Shown here: piece after piece, positions 40,406-49,151 of the stretch
Layout: each line of letters starts with the position of its first letter
How positions within the stretch are numbered: position 1 is the stretch's first letter
Assembly: GCA_951813555.1 (NCBI GenBank)
Contig: OX638344.1
Location: 186,001-250,000 of the forward strand
Length of the DNA stretch: 64,000 nucleotides
Direction: 5' to 3'
From: an uncultured Acidimicrobiales bacterium
GTDB lineage: Bacteria; Actinomycetota; Acidimicrobiia; Acidimicrobiales; Bin134
Made by a program: the position numbers and the translations under genes
The notes under the pieces: model-generated
The model's input: only the letters and a program-made list of their open reading frames with translations
Databases searched by the model: none
What the model was told of the DNA's origin: nothing

Positions 40406-41614
40406 TCAGGAGTTGGGGGCTTGCCTTGCGGCCCAACCGACGGCAGGAGCGTCTACATCGGCGTCGGGCTTGAGGTCCCACCAAATGGAGGCATACGCCT
40501 CTGGCTTACCCTGGCGCAAAGCGAACAGGATCCCCGGGTGCAGCCCGTTGTCGGCGGCAAGTCGCTGGGCGGCCGCCGCGAACCCACGGTCGGTGCCGTC
40601 AGACTCGGACTCAGCGCGGGTCACCAGCGATTCGCATAAATCGATGCGCGCCGCGGCCTCTTTCTCGAATTGGGCCAGTATCCCTTTGATCCACCCGTGG
40701 AACTCGTCAGGAACGACATCGAACAGCGCCTCCACCGTGTCAGGCTGCCGCAGCATTCCCTCGACGGCGGACGGGTCTAGACGCAGCCGGGCGGCGATCC
40801 GCTTGGCGGGCATCCCCCGCTCGATAGCGGCGCGCACCGCGGCGACCCGCCAAACGGCGGCCCCAGTCAACCCGGTCACGATTTTGTGAAGTTCCAGGTA
40901 GTCGGCCCACTTCATCTTGATCCGAGGGTGCGGCGCGTCGGGTCCTGTGTCGAAACGGATGACGAACCCCTCTCGGAGATCGCCGCCGGGACGCGGGCCT
41001 TCCACATGGGCTGCAAGATCGTCCAGCGTCTCGAACCTGGTCTCGGCCGTTCGAGGTCCGGGCCAGTCGAAGCGCTCGATGGGCAAGTCCGCACCGGTGG
41101 CGTTGTCGATCACTGCCAGCAGCACCAGGTCGCGCATCCCCTGATAGTCCACAACAATCCGGTTCGAGGGGTAGACGATCTCAAACAGGGGCGTCACCCC
41201 CGTCCCGAAGTCCATGCCCTCATACTTGTCCTGCCAGATGCGGGTCGCCTCTAGCGCCTGATCCGAGCGAGTGGACCCGCGAGTGCTGACCCGCTGGCAC
41301 CCGTCAGGAGCGGGGTAGAGGATGCCCAGCGACCCGTCCCACTTCTCGGTGACGATCATCGGCGCTCCATCGGGCGGTGCGGGGGCCAAGGGCTCGTCAT
41401 AGTTGAAGAACTTCCCGAACGGGCGGGCGACTACCCTCCCATCGGCATCAGCGATCAGCCCGCGGCAAGCCAGGGTCGCCTCGTTCCATGCCCCGGAGTA
41501 CTGCGCGGCTGCCGTGTAGTTGTAGACGACCAGACCGTCCTCAACGCGGGCAGTGACATACCCGTCGGCCACCGCCCGAGCCAAAAGCCCTTCGTCGACA
41601 ACATCCCCCAGCAT
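40406..41614 (-). CDS. T4 Rnl1-like RNA ligase
   Basis: A 402-residue protein of the T4 RNA ligase 1-like family. The nucleotidyl-transferase motif I is EKWDGSLG with the presumed AMP-accepting Lys91; before it lies the Rnl1-type RPFGKFFNYDE block and ACRGLI. Motif IIIa/IV-like LFEIVYPSNRIVVDY and the later EGFVIRF and IKMKW (motif V) are all recognisable. It should join RNA 3'-OH and 5'-phosphate ends using ATP. No kinase/phosphatase partner gene is adjacent; the neighbours are HNH/DUF222 and the HicAB pair. The best start is ATG 41614; three GTGs lie immediately upstream. Homologues occur in phages and scattered bacteria, so lateral origin is possible. Confidence 0.8.
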   Translation of the reverse strand: MLGDVVDEGLLARAVADGYVTARVEDGLVVYNYTAAAQYSGAWNEATLACRGLIADADGRVVARPFGKFFNYDEPLAPAPPDGAPMIVTEKWDGSLGILYPAPDGCQRVSTRGSTRSDQALEATRIWQDKYEGMDFGTGVTPLFEIVYPSNRIVVDYQGMRDLVLLAVIDNATGADLPIERFDWPGPRTAETRFETLDDLAAHVEGPRPGGDLREGFVIRFDTGPDAPHPRIKMKWADYLELHKIVTGLTGAAVWRVAAVRAAIERGMPAKRIAARLRLDPSAVEGMLRQPDTVEALFDVVPDEFHGWIKGILAQFEKEAAARIDLCESLVTRAESESDGTDRGFAAAAQRLAADNGLHPGILFALRQGKPEAYASIWWDLKPDADVDAPAVGWAARQAPNS

Positions 41615-41748
41615 CACCACCACAAAACGAGGCTAACCACCCCCACCTGCCTGCTCAGAGGCAATTTCGAAGCGACGACTGGCAACTCTCGACACCTCCT
41701 AGCGCAACCTCCCCAATCCCTGCCAGTGTGCTGCTTTCGTCGCACCAA

Positions 41749-42177
41749 TCAGGCTGGAACAACCTCAACTACCAGGCTGTGACCGACGGCCGCAAGGGCC
41801 TTGTTCACCTGGCCGATATGGGAGCGGTGATCGGGGTTAACCAATCGCCGCACCGCGGCCTCGCTGACGCCCAGCCGCCGGGCCAGTTCCACCTTGGTCA
41901 CCTGCTGGGCCCTCATGGCGGAATAGAGGGCCAGCTTTGCGGCCACCACCGTCGGCACGGCCACCATCTCCTGTCCGACTGCTCGTTCTCCAGGCTCAGG
42001 AATGTCATTTCCTTCCAATACGTGCCCAGCCAATGCAACGGCTAGAGCATCAGAGGCCAGGTACAACGCCTCGCTGCGATCCGGTCCCCCCGTGATGGCC
42101 TGCGGCACATCGGGAAACGAGGCGATAAACCACCCGTCTTCATCTTGACGAAGATCACAGGGATAGGCGTAAATCAT
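41749..42177 (-). CDS. hicB: HicB-family antitoxin with C-terminal helix-turn-helix
   Basis: A 142-residue antitoxin. The N-terminal HicB fold opens with CDLRQDEDGWFIASFPDVPQAITGG, and the C-terminal part VTKVELARRLGVSEAAVRRLVNPDH is a helix-turn-helix that would bind the operon's operator. It lies three bases after the HicA gene, in the common toxin-first order. It should neutralise HicA and repress transcription. Confidence 0.88.
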   Translation of the reverse strand: MIYAYPCDLRQDEDGWFIASFPDVPQAITGGPDRSEALYLASDALAVALAGHVLEGNDIPEPGERAVGQEMVAVPTVVAAKLALYSAMRAQQVTKVELARRLGVSEAAVRRLVNPDHRSHIGQVNKALAAVGHSLVVEVVPA

Positions 42178-42180
42178 GAT

Positions 42181-42405
42181 TCAGAATTCCTTCGAGTCGA
42201 TTCCAAGTTGCCTCAGCATTTCCAACAGCAAGCCTTTGGAGAGTTCGCCGCGCTTGACAGTTGTGTAACTCTTGCCGAGATACAGCCGCCCATGGCTCCC
42301 TTTACCGTGGACCGCATCAAAGCGGAATTCCTGTCCGGTCCTGCGGGCATACCGTCGGGCCCTCCTGACAAACTCGCTGCCGTTGATCCTACAAGTATCG
42401 TACAC
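42181..42405 (-). CDS. hicA: HicA-family mRNA interferase toxin
   Basis: A 74-residue HicA-like double-stranded-RNA-binding-fold toxin. After INGSEFVRRARRYA it carries GKGSHGRLYLG with the catalytic-type His38 in the G-S-H motif, then the usual end ELSKGLLLEMLRQLGID. Active HicA cleaves mRNA/tmRNA. I chose GTG 42405 as start because the frame stays open far upstream without relevant similarity and 74 residues matches the family; an in-frame ATG is absent nearby. It is followed by HicB after three bases. Confidence 0.82.
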   Translation of the reverse strand: MYDTCRINGSEFVRRARRYARRTGQEFRFDAVHGKGSHGRLYLGKSYTTVKRGELSKGLLLEMLRQLGIDSKEF

Positions 42406-42437
42406 AAATGTTCGATTTTCAAACTCAGGACGTGCCC

Positions 42438-43703
42438 TCAGCTTGTGATCACCGATTCGAGCGGGGGGTCGGTGTTGAAGGAGAGGCCTTTGGACACGGG
42501 GAGTTCGTTGAGCGGGGTGTGGACTTCGGACACTGGGGGGCCGATGCGAGCGGCGATGGGGGCCAGGGCTTCGGTGTCGAAGCGGTAGAGGTCGGCGGCT
42601 ACGTCGGTAAGCATCATTTGGCACTCCTCGACCGGCACATCCCACATGGTGGCGGCCAAGGCCTCGGTGGTGTATCCGATGGAGCCCTCGTCGTGGGGGA
42701 AATCGGCCCCCCACATGATGGTGTCCACCCCCACGGCGTGGCGGTACTGAACCTCAGATCGGGGAAGCATGGAAGCGCCGATGCGACAGTTGCGCTGCCA
42801 GTATTCATGGGGCGACAGCGACAGGCCGTCCACCGTGTCGGATCCAAAGGTGGAGGAGTAGTTGAGAGTGCGGGGGTCGTCGGCGTATCTGCTCTGGATG
42901 TTGCGGAGCCGCTGATCGATGCGGTTCAACTCCTCGAGGATCCACCGCATCCCCCACATCTCGGTCCACACCACCCGCAGGTCGGGGAAGCGCTCGAACA
43001 CCCCGCCCAGGATGAGGTGGATGAGCGTGCGCTTGGGCCACAACTCGTGTTCGGCAAACGTCACTCCCCAGGCCACCGGGTCGTCGCCCAAATCGGGGCA
43101 TCCCGAGCCCATGTGCTGGTGGACCGGCATGCCCAGCGAGCTGCACACGTCCCACAGCGGGTCGTAACGAGGGTGGAAAAAGGGCTCGACCGCGTGATTG
43201 GGAGGAATGGCGGGAATCATCACCCCGCCGATCACCCCGGTCTCGGCGGCCCACCGCACCTCGGCGATGGCGTCATCGAGGTTGTTGGGCAAGAGCTGGA
43301 TGAGGCCTTTGCGCCGTTTGGGCTCGTAGCCGCAGAACTCCACCAGCCAGCGGTTGTGGGCCTGGAGACCAGCCCACCGGCGGGCGTAGGCGACCGGGGT
43401 GTCGGGCACGCCGGAGAGGTGGACCAGGATGTCGTAGAACGGGGTGAGCGTGTTGGGGAACAAGACCTCGCCGGTGATGCCCTCGGCATCACAGGCCGCA
43501 GTGCGGGCATCGCTGTCCCAGTTGACCTTGGCTGCGTCCATGTCCCGCAAATCGACCCATGGGTTGGTTATGGCTGCTTCCCAGGCGTCGAATTCGTCGT
43601 GCCAGGCGGGATCCAGGAATTCCTTATAGGTGCGGGTCAAGGCGCCAGCGTGGGTGTCCGACGACAGGATCATGTACCGGTCGCCGGTCTGGTTTTGGGC
43701 CAT
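42438..43703 (-). CDS. Amidohydrolase family 2 (ACMSD-like metal-dependent hydrolase/decarboxylase)
   Basis: A 421-residue TIM-barrel amidohydrolase-2 protein. The first metal motif is replaced by SSDTHAGA (D-x-H rather than H-x-H), as in many actinobacterial members. Later blocks are MPVHQHMGSG (His ligand), FPDLRVVWTEMWGMRWILEEL, and the terminal Asp region IMWGADFPHDEGS. Members hydrolyse or decarboxylate ring-cleavage products. It sits alone between HicA and the HEPN-like pair and may belong to a separate catabolic function. Confidence 0.85.
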   Translation of the reverse strand: MAQNQTGDRYMILSSDTHAGALTRTYKEFLDPAWHDEFDAWEAAITNPWVDLRDMDAAKVNWDSDARTAACDAEGITGEVLFPNTLTPFYDILVHLSGVPDTPVAYARRWAGLQAHNRWLVEFCGYEPKRRKGLIQLLPNNLDDAIAEVRWAAETGVIGGVMIPAIPPNHAVEPFFHPRYDPLWDVCSSLGMPVHQHMGSGCPDLGDDPVAWGVTFAEHELWPKRTLIHLILGGVFERFPDLRVVWTEMWGMRWILEELNRIDQRLRNIQSRYADDPRTLNYSSTFGSDTVDGLSLSPHEYWQRNCRIGASMLPRSEVQYRHAVGVDTIMWGADFPHDEGSIGYTTEALAATMWDVPVEECQMMLTDVAADLYRFDTEALAPIAARIGPPVSEVHTPLNELPVSKGLSFNTDPPLESVITS

Positions 43704-43818
43704 GCCCCAGCCTATTGCACTTTCGTTGGAGCAGCGGTTGTCGCCGTGCTCTCAGCCACCACCCGATGGGTCAGGGCTAGAGTAGGAGAGATCGGATAGG
43801 AATTGGGATTTCAATATC

Positions 43819-44193
43819 TTGCAGACTGCGTCAGAATCCTTTCAAGTAGCACTCAACCATCTGCCACGCGTGCAAACCTCGTGGGATGACCCCTTGGATT
43901 GGACCATCCTCTCGACATTTAGCTTCTACTGTCTCGAGGTTTGCGTTGTTGCGGCTGTATTGCACTCGGGAAGGTCGCGTCCACGCCATCATCAACAAAA
44001 GGTACAAGAGGCCAAGCACCTCTCCGTAGCGCATGGCCTACCCGATGTAAGTCATTTGCTCGTTGATCTAAATGACATGCGCAAGCATGTGGCTTACGGA
44101 GACATTGGAGCCCCTGAGAACCTCGATCCGCAAGGCGTTGCCAATGATGTTGAAGAGTACGTCGAGGCCGTGAGGAGGCTTCTCGCGCGATGA
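43819..44193 (+). CDS. HEPN-like small protein, probable partner of the nucleotidyltransferase
   Basis: A 124-residue all-helical protein starting with TTG. Its three predicted helical blocks resemble HEPN proteins: FSFYCLEVCVVAAVLHSG (helix 1-2), RHHQQKVQEAKHLSVAHGL (the H-rich middle helix) and LLVDLNDMRKHVAYGD, which carries an R-K-x3-Y motif at the position of the HEPN R-x4-6-H/Y site. HEPN proteins are RNases or RNase-derived partners of MNT nucleotidyltransferases. Its stop overlaps the ATG of the nucleotidyltransferase gene (ATGA, 44190-44193). Codon usage here is less GC-biased than in the neighbours, consistent with transfer. Assignment rests on pattern, not on a named family. Confidence 0.6.
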   Translation: MQTASESFQVALNHLPRVQTSWDDPLDWTILSTFSFYCLEVCVVAAVLHSGRSRPRHHQQKVQEAKHLSVAHGLPDVSHLLVDLNDMRKHVAYGDIGAPENLDPQGVANDVEEYVEAVRRLLAR

Positions 44194-44876
44194 CACAACA
44201 AACTGCCGTGGAGCAGGATGCAGTTATTTTTCAGACACCGAAGAATTGCTTAGAAGCGGTGCGAAGATGGCCCGATGATGTGGCGCGAGCTTGGACACTT
44301 AGCGCTATTGATCAGGGCATGACCGACGTAAACCTTGTGGCCCTTGTTGCCACCGGATCATCTGTCCGCGATGTCGAATACAGCGACGATCTTGACCTCG
44401 TATTTGTGTACCAGAACTGCCGCCCGGCAATACCGAGACCCCCGATCTCAATCGATCTTCGAGGGTACGATGAGGCCGAAGTCTTCCAAAAACTCGCAGA
44501 CGGCCACGACTACCTGTCGTGGACCGTTCGGTTCGGCCAGGTCCTGTTCGAGCGGGATGGATGGTGGACCAAGCTACGATCAGGCTGGAACAACCGCCTT
44601 TCGCTCCCATCAGCGACAGATGCCCGTGACCGGGCTGAGAATGCGGAGTGCCTTTCGATGGAGTTACGCGAAGCTGGGGACGAAGATGCTGCTGACGAAT
44701 TGCAGTTGTCGAGTTTGACTCATCTTTGCCGAGCAGAACTGAGCTGCGCTCATATATTTCCGAAGTCACGTCCGGAACTGGTGGGTCAGCTGCGCGAAAT
44801 CGGCCAGCACACGCTAGCTGATCAGCTTGCGGACGCATTAGATCAGAGAATCAAGAACCATTGTTCTGGTAGCTGA
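44190..44876 (+). CDS. Nucleotidyltransferase (MNT, polymerase-beta fold) domain protein
   Basis: A 228-residue protein. Residues 53-73 carry the polymerase-beta nucleotidyltransferase motif: G56-S57, then D67-x-D69 (VATGSSVRD... then SDDLDLVFVY), the metal-binding G-S-x9-D-x-D signature, with one residue fewer than the usual spacing. The C-terminal half (residues 120-225) is helical and could hold an additional HEPN- or antitoxin-like bundle (LTHLCRAELSCAHIFPKS). It is longer than minimal MntA antitoxins (about 100-140 residues). Translationally coupled with the HEPN-like gene upstream. By analogy it may AMPylate the HEPN partner, or act as a phage-defence or toxin-antitoxin unit. Confidence 0.7.
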   Translation: MTQQTAVEQDAVIFQTPKNCLEAVRRWPDDVARAWTLSAIDQGMTDVNLVALVATGSSVRDVEYSDDLDLVFVYQNCRPAIPRPPISIDLRGYDEAEVFQKLADGHDYLSWTVRFGQVLFERDGWWTKLRSGWNNRLSLPSATDARDRAENAECLSMELREAGDEDAADELQLSSLTHLCRAELSCAHIFPKSRPELVGQLREIGQHTLADQLADALDQRIKNHCSGS

Positions 44877-44940
44877 CTCAAAGTGAAAATACCCTGAAGT
44901 CATTCCCCGCACGCAATACAGACGACTAACAGCGGGCCAG

Positions 44941-45477
44941 CTAGAACTTCGCCACGATCTTATTGAGCGTGTTCCAGTTCCGGGCGGTAGCGATCAAGTC
45001 AAAATATTTCTCGAAATACGAGTACGACAGCCGCATTGCCTTGACCCCCTCCGGTGTCCACACATAGACCTCCAACCCCTCGACATGAACGACCTCTGGC
45101 TCGTGGTCGGCTATGGCAAGAGAGCGGATCGCCTCCGCACCTGGCTTCCCCGACAGGAAATTGACCAGATAGCGCGATCCGTCATCGGCTACATCACGAA
45201 GAGGATCGAGTTCCAGCACCGCTTCCACCTCCTCAGCTCTGCGAACCAGACAAGGCACGTAAACACCGAATTCCTCTGCCAACAACTTCTCCACTGAGGA
45301 GGACAGTGTGGCGGCGTCGGCACATTTGCTGGTGAGGACGACGTTCCCGCTCTGAAGGATTGTCACCGGATCGGAGTGACCAGCGTCGACCAGCTTCGAG
45401 CGCAATTCAGCCATAGATACCCGGTTGCGATTTCCGACGTTGATCCCCCGCGGCATCACAAGGTATCGACCGCTCAT
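44941..45477 (-). CDS. DUF1697 family protein
   Basis: A 178-residue protein fitting the DUF1697 family: the opening YLVMPRGINVGNRNRVSMAELRSKLVDAG (family R-G-I-N-V-G-x-x-x), the LQSGNVVLTS segment and a C-terminal RNWNTLNKI. Function unknown. Its start overlaps the end of the DUF3224 gene (ATGA, 45474-45477), so the two are co-translated. Confidence 0.85.
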   Translation of the reverse strand: MSGRYLVMPRGINVGNRNRVSMAELRSKLVDAGHSDPVTILQSGNVVLTSKCADAATLSSSVEKLLAEEFGVYVPCLVRRAEEVEAVLELDPLRDVADDGSRYLVNFLSGKPGAEAIRSLAIADHEPEVVHVEGLEVYVWTPEGVKAMRLSYSYFEKYFDLIATARNWNTLNKIVAKF

Positions 45478-45866
45478 GGCAGCTCATACTCGAGAACGTA
45501 TGAGTGCTTCCCCTCGATGTTGTCAATCTCCAAGGTGCCCGAAATCCCCGTCAGCTCACCAGTGCCGGAGTCGGGAACGATCATCACGGACAGCTCGGCA
45601 TCGCCCTTGGCCATGACCCCACTGTGCTGAAAGACGAAGGAGCCCGATTTCCCTTCGACCGACCCGGTGAAGTGCTCGATGGCAACATAACCGGCCGAGC
45701 CGGTGGTGCCGGTGTAGGCGGCCACCATCTGGGACTCGGACGTACCAATCATGTCGCCGGAGAAATCCTTGCGCACGATCGTGCGGATGAGCTTGTTCCC
45801 GTCCTGCTCCAAGAACGGAGGCTCGGCCTCGGTCGCGACACCGAGAGGTCCGCGGGCAAAGGTCAT
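45474..45866 (-). CDS. DUF3224 family protein
   Basis: A 130-residue protein of the DUF3224 family, a small beta-barrel group common in actinobacteria. It shows VRKDFSGDMIGTSESQMVAA, GSAGYVAIEHFTGSVEGKSG, SFVFQHSGVM and SVMIVPDSGTGELTGISG. Function unknown; possibly a lipid- or ligand-binding barrel. AGGAGG precedes the ATG at 45866. First gene of a two-gene unit with DUF1697. The 153 bases upstream to the next gene contain no recognisable feature. Confidence 0.85.
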   Translation of the reverse strand: MTFARGPLGVATEAEPPFLEQDGNKLIRTIVRKDFSGDMIGTSESQMVAAYTGTTGSAGYVAIEHFTGSVEGKSGSFVFQHSGVMAKGDAELSVMIVPDSGTGELTGISGTLEIDNIEGKHSYVLEYELP

Positions 45867-46019
45867 GACAGCCTCCTAGGGTTTCGAACAGAAATGATGC
45901 CGATTGGACTATGCGGGCCAACATCCATATAGACGATTTGAGTCGGCGCGTCGACCGCCAGATAGATGCGACCTGACGCCGCCCAGTCAAAATGTCAGAA
46001 GGATTGGGCGACCCACCTT

Positions 46020-46976
46020 CTACAACTCGAACACTTGGAGGTCGGGGCGGTCTTCTAGGAGGTAGTCGTTGGCCAGGTCCTCGGTGAGGTGGCGGCCGGA
46101 GAATGCGTCGAGGGCGTCGAGGGTGAGGCCGTCGTCTTGGTACACGGCCACCTCCCGCTGGGGCTCGCTCAGGCGGCTCACGATGTCGCCAGAGATGTGG
46201 AACGTGCGCCCGGTCACGTGGCGGGCGGCATCGCTGCACAGCCACACCACCATCGGGGCGATCTTGCGGGAAGCGTATGCCTCGTCGGTGTCGGCGGGAG
46301 TGGGGGCGGCACCGCCGCGGGGGGCCATGGTGATGGCCATGAGATCGGTCCACCGGGCGGTGCGGATGGCGTACTCGGCGGTGGACGCCCCCACGGCCCG
46401 GGGCCGAATGGCGTTGCAGCGCACCCCGAAGCGGCCTAGCTCCCGAGCGGCCGTGCGGGTCAAACCGATCACTCCCTCTTTGGCGGCGGAGTAGGCGCAG
46501 TGCGATGGGTGGCCGAAGCCCGAACCCGAGCTGGTGTTGATGATCACGCTGGTGTCCTGTTGCACCAGGTGGGGCACGGCATGCTTGATCATGGCGAAGT
46601 AGCCCTTGAGGTTGACCCCAACGGTGAGGTCCCACTCCTCCTCGGTGAAGCGCCAGATGTCGTTGTTGCGTCCGGCGGTGGCATTGTTGATCAAGATGTC
46701 CAGGCGTCCGAAGGCGTCCACCGCCTGTTCGACAATTTCAGCGGCGCCGTCCCAGGTGGCCGAGGTGTCGCTGGGCATCGCTTCACCCCCGGCGTCGATG
46801 ATTTCGGCAGCCACTCGCTCGGCGTTGGCCGCCACGCCCTCCGGCGTCTTGCGGATGCCGAGGTCGTTGACCAGCACTTTGGCTCCCTCGGAGGCCAGCA
46901 GATGGGCATGTTCTCGCCCGATGCCTCCCCCCGCGCCGGTCACGATTGCCACTTTGCCTTCCAAACGGTGTCCCAT
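46020..46976 (-). CDS. Short-chain dehydrogenase (multifunctional-protein-like SDR)
   Basis: A 318-residue SDR. The cofactor motif is TGAGGGIGREHAHLLASEGA, then ILINNATAGRN (the N-N-A motif), IINTSSGSGFGHPSHCAYSAAKEGV with catalytic Ser and Y-x3-K. The N-terminal REHAxxxAxEGAKVLVNDLG pattern resembles hydroxyacyl-CoA dehydrogenase domains of peroxisomal-type multifunctional enzymes. The extra C-terminal 50 residues are unusual. It likely oxidises a 3-hydroxyacyl-CoA. Last gene of the 46-51.5 kb minus-strand run, 52 bases after the preceding SDR. Confidence 0.86.
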   Translation of the reverse strand: MGHRLEGKVAIVTGAGGGIGREHAHLLASEGAKVLVNDLGIRKTPEGVAANAERVAAEIIDAGGEAMPSDTSATWDGAAEIVEQAVDAFGRLDILINNATAGRNNDIWRFTEEEWDLTVGVNLKGYFAMIKHAVPHLVQQDTSVIINTSSGSGFGHPSHCAYSAAKEGVIGLTRTAARELGRFGVRCNAIRPRAVGASTAEYAIRTARWTDLMAITMAPRGGAAPTPADTDEAYASRKIAPMVVWLCSDAARHVTGRTFHISGDIVSRLSEPQREVAVYQDDGLTLDALDAFSGRHLTEDLANDYLLEDRPDLQVFEL

Positions 46977-47028
46977 GCCCCCACCCTAGGTTCAGCCGCG
47001 CCGGCCTCGCGAAGGCCGGGGGCGGCAG

Positions 47029-47841
47029 TCAGTCGTCGATTCGCTTCAGGTACTTCTGCCGGCCGCGTTCGCCGATCTTGTGGAATGCGGGATAGATCCG
47101 GGGGATAATCGCTGGGGTCCACTGCGCGGCGCGCGACGAAAGGCTCTCGTGATAGGGCACGTAGGTCTCCAGCTTGGGCTTTTCGAGTGCCCGCTCATAG
47201 GCATCGGCCACGTCGTCCACCGTTCTGACCGCGCTCAGGAAGTTGAGGGCGCTACCACCGGAGCGGGCCTCGTGTTGCAGCATCGGGGTGTCCACCGCGG
47301 TGGGATAGATGCCGCAGATGTGGACGTCTGTGTCCCATATTTCCGTGTTGAGCGCGGCCAAGAAGGCCCGCAGGCCGGCTTTGGCCGCAGAGTAGGCCGC
47401 CGATGCCGGCAGCGGGCAGATCCCGCCGAGCGAGACCGTGGCCATGAGGTGGCCGCGATTGCGGGCGAGGAATTCAGGCAGTGCGGCCCGAATGAGCTGG
47501 ATCGGACTGCGCAGCATGACATCGATGTGGAGATCGAGCTCGTCGGGCGTGAGTCCTGCAACATAGCTGGGAATGACAACCCCGGCGTTGCAGACCAGTA
47601 CGTCGAGGTCTTGGCGCCATTCACCGGCGATCCGCTCGCACAATTCGGCCAGGCTCTGCCCGTCGGCCAGATCGCAGCTCACCGCGGTGGCCTCGGGGCC
47701 GATGTCGGCTGCGGCTTGTTCGGCCAACTCCAAGGTGCGGTCTACCGCGATAACGTGATAGCCCCGCTGGGCGAAGCGGCGGGCCACCTCAGCGCCGATG
47801 CCAGAGGCCGCGCCGGTGATGAGGACTGAGCTTCGGGTCAT
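47029..47841 (-). CDS. Short-chain dehydrogenase/reductase
   Basis: A 270-residue SDR with ITGAASGIGAEVARRFAQRGY, CNAGVVIPSYVAG (N-A-G motif) and SLGGICPLPASAAYSAAKAG (catalytic Ser and Y-x3-K). Its ATG overlaps the stop of the flavin monooxygenase by four bases, so the two are coupled and probably act in sequence (oxygenation and alcohol/ketone interconversion). Confidence 0.87.
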   Translation of the reverse strand: MTRSSVLITGAASGIGAEVARRFAQRGYHVIAVDRTLELAEQAAADIGPEATAVSCDLADGQSLAELCERIAGEWRQDLDVLVCNAGVVIPSYVAGLTPDELDLHIDVMLRSPIQLIRAALPEFLARNRGHLMATVSLGGICPLPASAAYSAAKAGLRAFLAALNTEIWDTDVHICGIYPTAVDTPMLQHEARSGGSALNFLSAVRTVDDVADAYERALEKPKLETYVPYHESLSSRAAQWTPAIIPRIYPAFHKIGERGRQKYLKRIDD

Positions 47842-49142
47842 GGGAGTGTCCCTTCCGGGAGGCCGATCTTCTTCTTTACCTTGTCGAGGAGTTTCAGATA
47901 GGTCTTGACCTCGACGTAGTTGGCATGCCGATCGGTGTCAATGTAGCGGCGACCGCCTCTCAGATCGGGGTTGTGATTCGACTTCAAATCCCGGAACGTC
48001 TGCGCAACTGTTGATCCTTCGGGCGCGGTGGCGTCGGCGACGATGAGCTCGGCCATCTTGTCGAAATTGTCATAGGCGGCCGAGGCGAACTCGATGAACC
48101 CCAGGGCCGCGAGGTTCGGGCAGCTTCGGGCGAACATTCCCAGATAGAGCACCGGGCGGCCTCCCCTGATCTCCAGCACGCCGTTGTCGAGGAAGGGGAT
48201 GGAGTGCTGGTAGCCGGTGGCGGCTATCACCACGTCGATTTGCTCCCGGCTCCCATCGGCGAAGACCACCTCGTGGCCGTCGAATCGCTCGACATCAGGT
48301 TTGGCGATGCAGTCGCCGTGGCCGAGGTAGTGCAGGATCTGCGAGTTCATCAACGGGTGCGACTCGAACAGCTTGTGATCGGGCTTGGGGAGCCCGTAAC
48401 GGCGGAGGTCTCCGTTGACCATCCGCAACAGCACCTGGAAAACCCGGATCTCCAGCCAGTGCGGCAGTTTGGGTCCCTCTTCAGCGAAGACGTCGGAGGG
48501 CTTTCCGATGATGAACTTGGGGATGAAGTGATAGCCGCGGCGCACGCTCAAGAACGCCTGATCGGCGCTGACCGACGCGTCACAGGCGATGTCGGCCCCG
48601 GAGTTGCCCGCGCCCACCACCAAGACCCGCTTGCCGGCGAACTCCCCTGGCGACCGGTAGGTGACCGAGTGGCGGACCTCTCCGTTGAACTGTCCCGGCC
48701 AGCTCACAAAGTGCGGCTCCCAAGTCACCCCATTGGCGCAGATCAGATAGCGGCAGAGTTGGGTCTCGCCGGTACCCAGCTGGAGCTCCCATAAGCCGTC
48801 AGGGGTGAGGGCGGCCCGGTTTACCGCGGTGTTGAATCGGACACTGCCGCGGAGATCGAACTCATCGGCAAATGCCCGGATGTAGTCCAGCAGCTGTTGA
48901 TGGTTGGGATAATCGGGGTAGTGGTCGGGCATCGGGAAGCCCGGGATTCCCGACATGGTGCGCGACGAGATGAAGTGGGCGGTCTCGTACACCGGCGAGC
49001 CCGAGGCGTCGATGTCCCAGATACCGCCTACATCGGCGTTGCGCTCATAGACCTGAAAGGCAGCTGATGTCTGGCGGAGGCGCCGGGCCAGCATGAGGCC
49101 CGACGGTCCCGCTCCCACCACCCCGACATCGAGAACCGCCAA
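47838..49142 (-). CDS. Flavin-dependent monooxygenase (FMO/Baeyer-Villiger-like)
   Basis: A 434-residue flavoprotein monooxygenase. FAD motif VVGAGPSGLMLARRL at residues 8-22; the FMO/BVMO fingerprint F-x-G-x3-H-x3-Y is present as FNGEVRHSVTY; the NADPH motif is VLVVGAGNSGADIACD. ATGYQ follows in the C-terminal part. It inserts oxygen into a ketone, amine or sulphur centre using NADPH. It lies nine bases after the cupin and overlaps the SDR. Together with the crotonase and nitrilase it suggests a pathway for a nitrogen-bearing or cyclic substrate. Confidence 0.88.
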   Translation of the reverse strand: MAVLDVGVVGAGPSGLMLARRLRQTSAAFQVYERNADVGGIWDIDASGSPVYETAHFISSRTMSGIPGFPMPDHYPDYPNHQQLLDYIRAFADEFDLRGSVRFNTAVNRAALTPDGLWELQLGTGETQLCRYLICANGVTWEPHFVSWPGQFNGEVRHSVTYRSPGEFAGKRVLVVGAGNSGADIACDASVSADQAFLSVRRGYHFIPKFIIGKPSDVFAEEGPKLPHWLEIRVFQVLLRMVNGDLRRYGLPKPDHKLFESHPLMNSQILHYLGHGDCIAKPDVERFDGHEVVFADGSREQIDVVIAATGYQHSIPFLDNGVLEIRGGRPVLYLGMFARSCPNLAALGFIEFASAAYDNFDKMAELIVADATAPEGSTVAQTFRDLKSNHNPDLRGGRRYIDTDRHANYVEVKTYLKLLDKVKKKIGLPEGTLP

Positions 49143-49151
49143 GAAGCCGCC

